Source of the DNA: Paguma larvata
Taxonomy: Eukaryota; Chordata; Mammalia; Carnivora; Viverridae
Assembly: GCA_030068075.1 (NCBI GenBank)
Contig: CM057835.1
Coordinates: forward strand, 19,431,957 to 19,495,956
Direction of reading: 5' to 3'
DNA: 64,000 nt
The position numbers were made by a program, and so were the translations under genes. The notes beneath the pieces are model-generated. The model was not told where the DNA came from. It searched no databases and saw nothing but the letters and a program-made list of their open reading frames with translations. Each line of letters begins with the position of its first letter. Positions within the stretch are counted from its first letter, which is position 1. Of the stretch, positions 54,987 to 64,000 are shown piece by piece.

Positions 54987-55216
54987 AGGACGCCTGAGTG
55001 GCTCAGTCAGTTAAGTGTCCGGCTCTTGATTTCGGCTCAGGTCATGGTCTCACGGTTCTGAGATCAAGCCCTGCATTAGGCTCTGCATTGTCAGTGCTTG
55101 GGATTCTCTCTCTCCCTCTCAAAATAAATAAACCTCCCTTGCTCACACACACACACACACACACTCTCTCTCTGTCTCAAAATAAATAAACATTAAAAAA
55201 AAAACAAAACCCAAAC
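54987..55216 (+). mobile_element. SINEC with an internal CA array
   Basis: AACAATTTTGTG (54975-54986) and AACAGTTTTGTG (55217-55228) are target-site duplications with one mismatch. A (CA)n run at about 55145-55163 lies between two AAATAAATAAAC-type segments, as if the tail had been duplicated. Confidence 0.95.
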
Positions 55217-55228
55217 AACAGTTTTGTG

Positions 55229-55565
55229 GACTCCTTAAAGTATCGTGGGCTCTAGGCATTGCACACATCCTGCCTAATTGCTAAATTCACTCCCAGACTG
55301 TGTTTGGCTACAAATAAAAAAAAACAAAAAACACCGTCACTAACATCTGGCCTATTAGCACATGGTCGGCACATAGGAGAATGAGGGATATGCGAAACAG
55401 AACCCCACCCAACCCACAGATACATGCATGAGCACAGTCATGTCTAGCCCATGTCAGCAAGATCCCATTGACACGAGAGAGAAAAAATGTTGTTTTGTGT
55501 CCCTGGATTTGGGGCTGGTTTGTTAATGCAGCAAGAGCTAAATGACTTATAGAGCCTCAGCAGCC
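55229..55565. other. Unassigned stretch
   Basis: No repeat or exon is recognised. An A-rich patch lies near 55313-55335. Confidence 0.5.
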
Positions 55566-55790
55566 GTCATGTTGAGTTTGGATTTTTTGTTTTCTCGTGT
55601 GTTTCAGAATGCTGTGTAAAGCTCCTGGAAGGTTTTAAGCAGGGGAGAGGATGCTCTGATTTACTTTTGACAAAGTTCACTCTGGCTGTGGAGGCAAGAA
55701 TCGAGGGAATCCAGAGGGGAGGACAGGAAAGCAGTAGGAGGCTATTGCAATAATCCAGAGAAGGAAAGGAGACAAGATGTCTGTCAGGCC
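55566..55790 (+). mobile_element. Old mammalian interspersed repeat, family unassigned
   Basis: GGTTTTAAGCAGGGGAGAGG, AAGTTCACTCTGGCTGTGGA and GGAGGCTATTGCAATAATCC are landmarks of a common old repeat. A piece from the left part of what appears to be the same family occurs at 61425-61860. Confidence 0.65.
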
Positions 55791-56585
55791 TGGAGGTAGG
55801 GGTGCAGGGTGGAGAGAAGAGTTTGCAGCGCACGCTCTGTTCAAATTCTGCTCTAGATCTATTCTCTTCTGTTTTGCGAAGGATGTGAAAAGGCACAAGG
55901 AATCGAAAGATTTTGCTGTCGCTTGGTTGAAAGAATGAGAGAGAGAGAGAGAGGGGTAGGTTGTCTCTGGGGTCAGGAATGGTGAGTTAATCAGTGGCTT
56001 TTCTGACCCTATCAAAAAATCCTGCTAAATGTCCCTAAACTCACTGAGGGCCAGATTCAACTTTCAAAATCTGTTTGTGGGAATCAAAAACGATGGCAGA
56101 AGCAGATGGCTGCGAAGACTGCTATGGTGTCACATTTCGTGGCTTATATTTTAACAGGATGGTAACTGAGCTTTTGGAGTTTGTCTGGTCTATGCCCTCC
56201 TCAGAATTCTCCATCCATCTCTCCATCTTCCCTCCATTTCTATAATTTGCAACAACTCGATTTCCCCCCAAGGAAATCTACTTTCAGAACAAGTGAGAGA
56301 TCTAGAAGGGGATGCTTGTTTCTTTTTAGCTTAGCCAAAGAATGCTTCAACAGAACCACACCCTGCTTATACTTTCCGACGTCATTCAATAATAACACGC
56401 CACCTCTTTATGAAATGCAGAGAAACATTTCACGAATGGATTCTTCACTCATTTCCTAGAGGCAATGAGGGTTTGCTGTGGTTAGCTTTCTTGTTCGGCA
56501 GAGTGCACCGAGGTATAGTGTGAGAAAGCATTTTCCTAAACACATTTGAGACAGAACCGAAAAAAGCTTTTCAAACCCCTTCATT
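55791..56585. other. Unassigned stretch
   Basis: It contains a short GA run at about 55936-55952. No repeat family or exon is recognised. Confidence 0.5.
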
Positions 56586-57620
56586 CCTAGTTTTCGTACG
56601 CTCCCTGTCTAGACCATGCCAATATGGCAGAAATACATTGTACATGTTTTAAATGTACATGCTTTCCAATAACCGTGGGGAAATATTGATCTCCTAAGGG
56701 ATTTTTCACATTTTTCTTGTCCATTAACATTAAAAATAAATAATAGCAATAAAGCCAAATAACAATGCATTTCATTCATAAAAATCACTTGAACAAAATG
56801 ACCGTCTTGCAGAAACTTTTCATTTTATTGGACATTGTTCATTTGTTGGTCAAAGAAAAATGAAACTGTCCAGAATACTGTATAAGAGGGAAATCTCTCT
56901 CAGTGTGGTTGAGGCAGAAAAATAAAGCTTCCGAAGAAAACCAGTGACAGTCTCCTAACATTGAATGTAGTGTAATGTTATTTCTAGTTTTATTATATTT
57001 ATATTTTGGTATGTTTTATACTTGGTCTTTATATTCAGAACTATTTATATTTCATTCTAATGTTAATGTTAGTTTGAGATTATTTGAATGATATTTACAT
57101 TTGTCTGTTGATACGATGTATTTATTTTGAGGGTAGGTCCTGAAAAATCGGCCAAGTCTTTTCTGCTGTTTTTTTTTCTCACAAACAGTTTTAGTCTTTG
57201 AAACTTTTGTGTGTTTTGGCATCATTCAACTCTCCTCTGTGCCTTCTTCCTTATTAAACAACTCAGCCCTTAATTAGCTTGCTGTCCCTTCATTGGAAAC
57301 TCGTTCCATTTGATAACTCTTTGTTGCTTGTCGAACGGTTGGTGTAGGCTTGTGTGGGTTTCCATAACACAAAAGCCAGATGGATTTTTTAAAACAGATA
57401 ATTTTAGTCTTGAATAGAGAACTGTGAAAAATTAAAAAAAAAGAAAAGAAACATTAAAAGAACACAAAACAAAACAAAACAAAAAAATCTTAGTACTGAT
57501 AAAACCAGTGAGAAGTCACAGATTCTCAAATAAGGGTAGAGCAAAACTTTTCCCATTTCTATCCCCTCCGCCTCCTCCTCCTTCTCCTCTTTAATTTGTT
57601 TTGGATTCAAGAATTGGAAA
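56586..57620. other. AT-rich repeat-free block
   Basis: About 1 kb of AT-rich complex sequence, with CAGCCCTTAATTAGCTTGCT near 57265 and an (AAAAC)n run at about 57465-57483. I see no transposon signature. Conservation is untested. Confidence 0.4.
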
Positions 57621-60293
57621 GTTCTGTTCCCAATTAAAAATGGATCACATTTGGGTCTGAGAGGGACTCAGCCACCTCATGAGAGCTGCAGAAGACAGAA
57701 GGCTGTAGATAGACCAGAGTCCCTTTGATAACCAACACCGCTCTCTGTGTGCTAATTTGCAGAACAGGGAAAATATTGGCATGTTGCCTTCAGAATCCCT
57801 TGGAAGACAAACATTAGAAATATGAAAACATTAAAATTCTGTCCAAAGTGTTTCTCTTATGTAACAAATTTATTGGGGAGTCTCAACCTGTTTGAGTATA
57901 AAAATGAAACCGTTTTATACTTTCCCGGTCACAGCCCTTCCACTAGGATATGTTGACCTACATTTCCTGCTGAGAAGGAACTCCCTTAACAGCAACTTGG
58001 CCAGCTCCTCTAACTTCCCTATCACTTTTGGTTATTAGAACAGTCCATTCTGTTATTTAAGACTCGGTGCTGTTTATTTTGATACTTCGGTCTCGAATCA
58101 GATTCAAAGCTGTGTCCCCCTCCCCACTGCCCAGTGTTGCCTCCTTTCCACCCTTGTGACTCCAGGGGCTTGAAGGTTGGCGATCTGTTCTTCATGTACT
58201 TACCCTCTTCCTACTCTTTTTGAACTCCTTCCTTTAGACTTCAGAAGGCTCGCAGGGACTCTGCTGGCCCACCGTGCATGGTCAGCAGGGAAAGAGCCGA
58301 TGGGCTGGAATGCATAGTGACAGGAAGTGGTTCTAGTCTAGATATCCTTCACTCTGCTCCTTTGTGATGTTGTGTTCTCATTTCATGAGTCAGCTTCCGT
58401 GGAGGTGATGCATTTGTGAGTGTGTGTGCGTGCTGTTTGTTGTGTTTTGAGGGACAATGTTCAGCTTTATCTTGGTCCCTTCTATCACTGAGATTGCCAA
58501 CCTCCACCCCAAAAGGCAGTTGGCATCTTGGGCTTGAACAATAATAAACGTCTCTGACTCCTTCTCTGGGCCTCCCATCACTCTATCCAATGGCTATCCT
58601 AAATGGCCCTATGGCCCCTCTCCTACCACCATCCATGTTGCTTCACATAGAGCTCTGGAAAGTACTGGAATCCTCTTCTATGTTTCCCATATCCACAGAC
58701 ACTTGAGATGGGTGGAGCAGCCCACATCTCATATCCAGGCATACGACGTGACAAGCCATGCTTACCAGACCTACTGACCTAGACCAACTGCCTTGAGAAA
58801 TTTCTGGTCTCTAAGTGAACACTATTCTCTATATTCAAATATACTCCCCCCGCCCCAGATGACTCTAGGTGATAGGTATTAAGTAAACACTCTTCTCTCC
58901 TTTTGCTATGATTAGGAAATGGAAAGGACAGCATGCCATACTTTTTGTTTCCTTGTCCACTTAATAACTCTCAAGGCCCCATTCCTGTAGCTGCATCAGA
59001 GAGGACCTTGAGGCCTGCAGCTCAGCCCATATCTTCCTTTCACAAAGTCACCTTCAGTATTTATTCACAGTTCTCTTGGAGACTGCTTTACTTGGCTTTG
59101 GACATCATCAAAGACTGGTTACGACCCCCCAACTTAGTTCTTTCCTTAATTTGATTGGAGACAGTTCAGAGTTGGAGTCTCTAGTAAGCACACTAGGGAA
59201 GTACTTGTCACCAAAAGAGTTAAGCTCAGCTTTGGACCTTGGCCATGGTTCCAGGACAGCAGGAAACAACCTACTCTACATCCTATTATATTAGTGTCAT
59301 ACATCATGATTTATTTTCTTCACTTAAGCCACCCAAATTCTCCCTGTCTTCTTATCCCAAGCTGATTCAGACTGAGGTTGTGAGTTAGAAGTTTCCCAGA
59401 CTCATGGACTAGGCACCTCACCCTGGCTGGTCATCCACAAAAATGTGTCCCAAAGGCCAGAAGCAGGAAGAAAGGGAAAGGACAGTCATAACATAGGTCT
59501 GAATCTTGACCACGGGCCAGTGGCTGATCACCTGAGACCTTGATGTCGGTCTCATTTCTAGAAAAATAGTTTGGAATAGATTAATAATTTTCAAACTTCT
59601 TTTGAATAACAGGGACCTGATTTTTTAAATTGGTTCATGAAACTTAGATCCTCCTAACTCCCAGCTAGAGTCTTTAAGCATTTACACGAATTATGGGGGT
59701 TCCATGGTACAAAATTCGAGACCTACAGAAGTAGAATATTTTATTGTTCTCCTTCCAACTTTAAAATTATTTTGAGTGTGACTGGCCCTGCGAAAACAGA
59801 GTCTGCTATTAGCACACAATTTCGTACTTATGTTTCTGCCACTTCCCAGGTGTCAGTTTCATCCTGGGCTCGTGATCGGTAAGGCCATCTCCAGGTGCAT
59901 TTTCAAATCGTTGTGGAGGCTTTTAAAAGTCAAAGTTTATAGATGCTTACGTCAGTTGAATTTTTTGCAAAGTTAATACTTTGAAAGTTGCTGCTTTCGT
60001 AGCTCTAGAGGAGCATTTCCTGGTGAGTTGGACTCGAGTGTCTTGACAGGTGATCTGAAACAAAGAGCTTCATGGCCAAAAACATTTTAAAAATGTAGCA
60101 TTCCAAGTCCTCCTCTTGGAGACTCACTAAGGGCTCAGAGAAGTTATGTCACCGAGCAACGTGTATGACTTTATTTAACTCAGGATTTTCTGGACATTTG
60201 ACCACAGAACCCATTGTTTTCCCATATAATATATATTAACATCCCACAGAAATAGAGATCCTTTGCATGTATCTTTTACAAATAATTGCCTTC
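57621..60293. other. Unassigned stretch
   Basis: About 2.7 kb. A weak DNA-transposon-like segment may lie at 59595-59735 (TTTCAAACTTCTTTTGAATA). Otherwise no repeat, exon or RNA gene is recognised. Confidence 0.45.
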
Positions 60294-60510
60294 TGGAGAG
60301 ATCGACACACTTTTCTGTAAAGGGCCAGATGATAAATATTTTAGGTTTCGTGGATTTCACCGACTCTGTCACAGCTACTCAGCTCTGTCAGTGCAAAACC
60401 AGCCATAGCCAATATCCAAATGAATGGGCGTGGCTGTGTTGCAATAAAACTTCACTTAGAAAAATAATAAGACAGATCTGGCCTGTGAGCTGTGGCTTGC
60501 TGACTCCAGT
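60294..60510 (+). mobile_element. hAT-type MER element
   Basis: CTTTTCTGTAAAGGGCCAGA, TGATAAATATTTTAGGTTTC, GGCGTGGCTGTGTTGCAATA, AAACTTCACTTAGAAAAATA and GAGCTGTGGCTTGCTGACTC follow the well-known 'ctgtaaagggccagatagtaaatattttaggc' hAT-Charlie consensus almost end to end. Confidence 0.9.
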
Positions 60511-60964
60511 TCCTCCACTAAACTAGTGAGATGTATTCAGATGAGTGAAGGTATAATCACAAATAGTGAAATAATAGCTTAATTCGTTTGTGATTCATCA
60601 CTAGAATTTGGCTGACTTTTGGGGACTAAGCCGACGAGAATACCAGTCTTTCTCTGAACATCTTGAGATTTGGAGCAGGCTAGCTGGTTTATTTCACACT
60701 GCTTATTTTACCGGATATTTAGCGAGCTGTGAAATATTTGCCTGGTTCATGATCTGTGTTGCTTTACTATCAGCTAGATTCACGACAATGAAAGACGGGC
60801 AGCAAACAAGAAACATAACAACCACCTCAGGGTCAACTCAGTTATTGTATCTGAAACGAACTGTCCATGTTTTTCAAGCTCACAGAAGGAAAATGTCATA
60901 CACATAATCAGAGGCAATCAGTTGATCTTGGCCATTTCCTGAATAGTTTCCCATAATTATACAC
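60511..60964. other. Unassigned stretch
   Basis: No repeat is recognised. A 99-codon open frame (60608-60907) has no motif. Confidence 0.5.
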
Positions 60965-61285
60965 TGTATAAGTTGTCTATCGCTATGTAACAAATTACTT
61001 TAAGAACTTGGTGATTAAAATAGCAAATATTTATAATTTCAAAGTTAGTATGAATCAGGAATCTCAGCAGCCTAGCTCAGTGTTCTGGCTCAGAGTCTCT
61101 CCGAAGGCTGCCATTAAGGTGTTGGTTGGGGCTGTGGTCTCACCTGAAGATTCATGTGAGGAAGAATCTTCAACCAGTCCTGGCTGCTTGACTCCTTCAC
61201 AAACTCCTTCCTGTTCCTGCTATTCCACAAGTATGGCTCCTGCTTTCCTGCTCGTTTCTCAGTTCTTTGGGTTAAAAGGCACCTG
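60965..61285 (-). mobile_element. MLT1-type LTR
   Basis: AAGTTGTCTATCGCTATGTA, ACAAATTACTTTAAGAACTT, TTCTGGCTCAGAGTCTCTCC and GGTGTTGGTTGGGGCTGTGG follow the antisense order of an old MLT1 LTR. Confidence 0.75.
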
Positions 61286-61424
61286 ATGGACCGCAGACCA
61301 TATTCTGTAATCACCCGTACATATTTATCTGTAAATATGATCTATTATTACTAAATAATTGGGTGCAGTTTTATAATTTTGGTCATATCCAACAGACACA
61401 AAAGGAAAAAAGAATCAGCGAATC

Positions 61425-61860
61425 AGCTCCATGCTAGGTACTGAAGGGGATAAAAATATAAAATATATCTCTTGCTTTTGAAGATCTTATATTTCACTTA
61501 TGAAAACAAGATAAACATATGGAGACAGTTAAGTTAAAATTAAAGATTTAAATAACAGTTCAAGGTAACAATAGCAGGCTTATCATAAGGCAGCGTATGA
61601 TTAATTACCAGCTGAATTGTATACAATCCATTACTATTGGAATTCAGGAGAGAGAGACTGATCATTGTGACCATATTGTGAACCAAATGAGAAAGACTTC
61701 AAGAGGGACAGGAAAGGAAGGGTGTTCATTCCAGGTGGATGGAATAGCACGAGTAAAAATAAGATGGCAAGACAGGTGTTTTGGGGGAACAATGAGTTAA
61801 CCAGTTTGGAGAGTGGGTTTCTGGAGGCGAGGAGTCTGAGATGAGGTAAATGGTAAGTCA
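61425..61860 (+). mobile_element. Old mammalian interspersed repeat, family unassigned
   Basis: CTAGGTACTGAAGGGGATAA, GTGTTCATTCCAGGTGGATG, GAATAGCACGAGTAAAAATA and CTGAGATGAGGTAAATGG follow the order of the left half of the repeat family seen at 55566. Confidence 0.55.
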
Positions 61861-62439
61861 GACAGCCATGCAGGAACAGGTTGAGTTTAATTATCTAACC
61901 TGTGCTCGGTCCCTGAGGCAGATGGCTTGCCAACAAACTTGCATGAATTACCTTCTATTAGAATTTTTAAAAAGGGGTAAGTTCCAGGTTGATTCACTGA
62001 ACATCTTGGGCTCACAATCCGTGCCTGTCTTTTAATAGCAAGTGGTGGCAAATGGAAGCGGTACCTGTGCTTTGTCTCCATAGCAGCGACTCAGAAAAGC
62101 CTTGATGGCATCCAGCTGAGACAGACAGAACCATTGTCACCGCCACCCCCGCCCCCCACCGGAAGATGAGGAGGCCATAAAGAGAAGAAACATGGCTGTC
62201 GTTGCGAGAGACTGCCTGGATCAGGGAGCCAGGTGTCCTGAAGCCGAGTGTCAAGGAGGTCTCAGCGTATTCTTCATGGCAAGTTGGATGTACTTCCTTC
62301 ATCCTCTCTCAGCTCAAAGCCAAAGAGAACTTAGCATGAGGGAGAAGGGCTCCAGAACCTTCAGAAAAAGACCTCAAGAAATCACTACAGGTGTAGAATC
62401 TAATTCGGTCCCCCCTCCCTCCAACTTTCTACCTGTCTT
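61861..62439. other. Unassigned stretch
   Basis: It contains a C-rich CACCGCCACCCCCGCCCCCC at about 62138-62157. No repeat or exon is recognised. Confidence 0.5.
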
Positions 62440-62595
62440 TAAATTCTCTTTAAATTCTGTCTGCTCATCTATAAAAGAGATAACAGTATTACTTACTGCC
62501 TCCATAGGGTTGTTCTGAGAATTCGGTGAGTTCTGCACATACAAGGTTTACATAATGGCTTATAAAAGCCCAGTAATGTTAGGGACTGCTATTCT
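62440..62595 (-). mobile_element. MIR
   Basis: CTGCTCATCTATAAAAGAGA, TAACAGTATTACTTACTGCC and TCCATAGGGTTGTTCTGAGA are the antisense MIR core. Confidence 0.85.
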
Positions 62596-62829
62596 AGCTG
62601 ATGTTTTGTTATTCTATCCTTCCCAGATTTCCCATATCTTTGATTGTCACAAAGCACATAACAAAGTAGTAGGTGGTAAAATTATTGTTTTCTCTTAGAT
62701 TTAGTTCATTTTTCATTTTTAAAGGCTTGGAATAACCCAAAAGAGCTTTGACACTTGAATGTCTCTGGGTTTTAGAATGTCAGAAAACATTTCTCCCCCC
62801 TTCTCTGATCCCTCCCTTCTTTCCCTTCT

Positions 62830-62935
62830 TCAGCAAATACATTTGGAGTGCTATCTCTGAGCCAGGCACTTCGTTCAACATTTCCAGCATTTCTAGACTC
62901 TGGACATGCAGGCCCAAACAAGGCCAACAATGAAT
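62830..62935 (-). mobile_element. L2/MIR-type 3' end, antisense
   Basis: AATACATTTGGAGTGCTATC, TCTGAGCCAGGCACTTCGTT and GGCCAACAATGAATTC match the antisense 'atttattgagtgcctactatgtgccaggcac' ending. Confidence 0.6.
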
Positions 62936-64000
62936 TCTTGGTTTCTGGGGGGTAAATGATCACATGCAGGTGTGAATTCAGAAAAAGTTCTCTCAGCAGA
63001 CAGAACAAGATGATTTCACTTTAAGGAGGAAGAAGACGAAAATATGTGGCCAATGTGTACGGTTCGGAAGTAAATTCCAGTTGTGTGTCTGGAGCGGCAG
63101 GGGGGCAGCTGCAGGAGTCCGGGGGCGGCTGGCTGGCAGGCAGGCAGCACAGGGCTTGGGACCAAGGCCTCCTGGCGCAGGGCAGACAAGTAGACAGCAA
63201 ACAGCACCTCAGTGCCACAGCTGGGGACCTCATTTCTGCACCTGGTCTGGCCTCCCAACCCCATCGGCTGCTAAGTTGTGGGGAGGAGAGTGCCATGATC
63301 GTCATGGGGCCATCTTCTTCTAGTTATTATTCTATGGCATTATGGGCATGCCTCCTCTTTAATGTATTCTGACTGGCAACAATGTGCTAAGTGGTCTGCA
63401 GACCACAGAATTAAGCAGGCTGTTGGCTGTGATGCAGTGGGCTGAAATCTTAGTTCTATAGACACAAGATCCTCAGAGAGCAAAGAGAAGGCTCGGAAGG
63501 CCCAATGGTAAACAGCAGGAGGGTAGCTAGTCAGTCTGGGACCAAGTGGCCCTGACCTCAGGCTCTGTCTAGGGGTCCCTGTTTCGGGGTGCCCCGAAGG
63601 GCACTGATTTCTGACACCTCAGGAAAGTCCTCTCGAATGAGTGAACATTCAGAAGTTACCCCAAGAGTTTAAGGAGTTAATATGTTTCAGATATCTGGGG
63701 TAGGCAGACTGCAGGGAGAAGGGACCCCGCGACGAATTACGACCAATAATACCTGGAAATATCGCATTCCCTATTTTGCTATTAAGTAAGTGGCTAGGAG
63801 GCTAACAGCTGACACGAACTCAGTTCAGATGTTCCCTGGCATTTTTGACATCCCAAATTAGCAACAAGTGTCATCAAATATATGAAATGGGAGGAATTCC
63901 AGAGGAATCAAGTCATTGCTCTCCAAATAGATGGAGAGAGGATGTAGTGAGGGGTCAGAAGTGGAGAGGACAGGCACAGGAAACCCTTGTGGTGTCATTT
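62936..64000. other. Unassigned stretch to the window end
   Basis: About 1.1 kb with a GC-richer part at 63090-63200 (GGCAGGGGGGCAGCTGCAGG). No repeat or exon is recognised, and overlapping open frames at 63021-63372 on both strands have no motif. Confidence 0.5.

Noticed and set aside
1..64000. Endogenous retrovirus proviruses or nuclear mitochondrial DNA, both known in cats
   Set aside because: I saw only solo or partial old LTRs, no gag/pol/env-type reading frames, and no mitochondrial gene sequence.

Overview
The window is nuclear DNA of a mammal, almost certainly a cat or a close feliform relative. The main evidence is at least 25 copies of the carnivore tRNA-Lys-derived SINE (SINEC). 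Most have the felid form: a 5' end reading GGGGCGCCTGGGTGGCTCAG, a CT-rich middle, and an A-rich tail after AAATAAATAAACATT. Older mammal-wide repeats (MIR, L2, CR1/L3, MLT1-type LTRs, hAT elements and L1M) fill much of the rest. I find no gene, no recognisable exon, no functional RNA gene and no virus-like coding region. The open frames present are short and either lie in repeats or show no family signature. The DNA is therefore intergenic or deep intronic; the sequence alone cannot say which, and the chromosome is not identifiable.

Layout: 0-6 kb holds a decayed LTR, MIR and L2 pieces, two SINEs and two more old LTRs. 6-10.6 kb is retroposon-dense: an antisense L1M and a second L1-like element are broken up by six SINEs, all inserted in the same (minus) orientation. 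10.6-24.4 kb is mostly unassigned, with an MLT1 LTR at 12 kb, a Z-DNA-type GT/CA tract with a 28-bp perfect palindrome at 13.2 kb, a hAT element at 17.9 kb and only two SINEs. 24.4-34.3 kb mixes SINEs, a MER5A fragment, a 70-bp near-identical local duplication (27.2 and 28.1 kb), an L1 that split a MIR, an L1 stub beside a tandem SINE pair, and a CR1/L3-type tail. 34.3-41.6 kb is mostly unassigned but carries a GGAA microsatellite and a small minisatellite. 41.6-43.5 kb is a nested stack: an L2 split by a MITE-like fragment, two tandem SINEs and an MLT1 LTR. 45.5-48.8 kb holds facing MLT1 pieces, several MIRs and a short CpG-rich patch. 49.2-51.8 kb is AT-rich and repeat-free. 51.8-55.2 kb has an LTR, three SINEs (one looking young, with a 33-A tail), MER5A and MIR. 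From 55.2 kb to the end I see no SINEC, only old repeats and unassigned DNA.

No genes work together here. The useful content is evolutionary (insertion order from nesting and target-site duplications), possibly regulatory (unassigned blocks that may be conserved noncoding elements, a GGAA array, a CpG patch), and practical (microsatellites and a young SINE as markers). Repeat family names rest on recalled consensus features rather than a database search. Edges of old elements are good to a few tens of bases; edges supported by a target-site duplication are much tighter.
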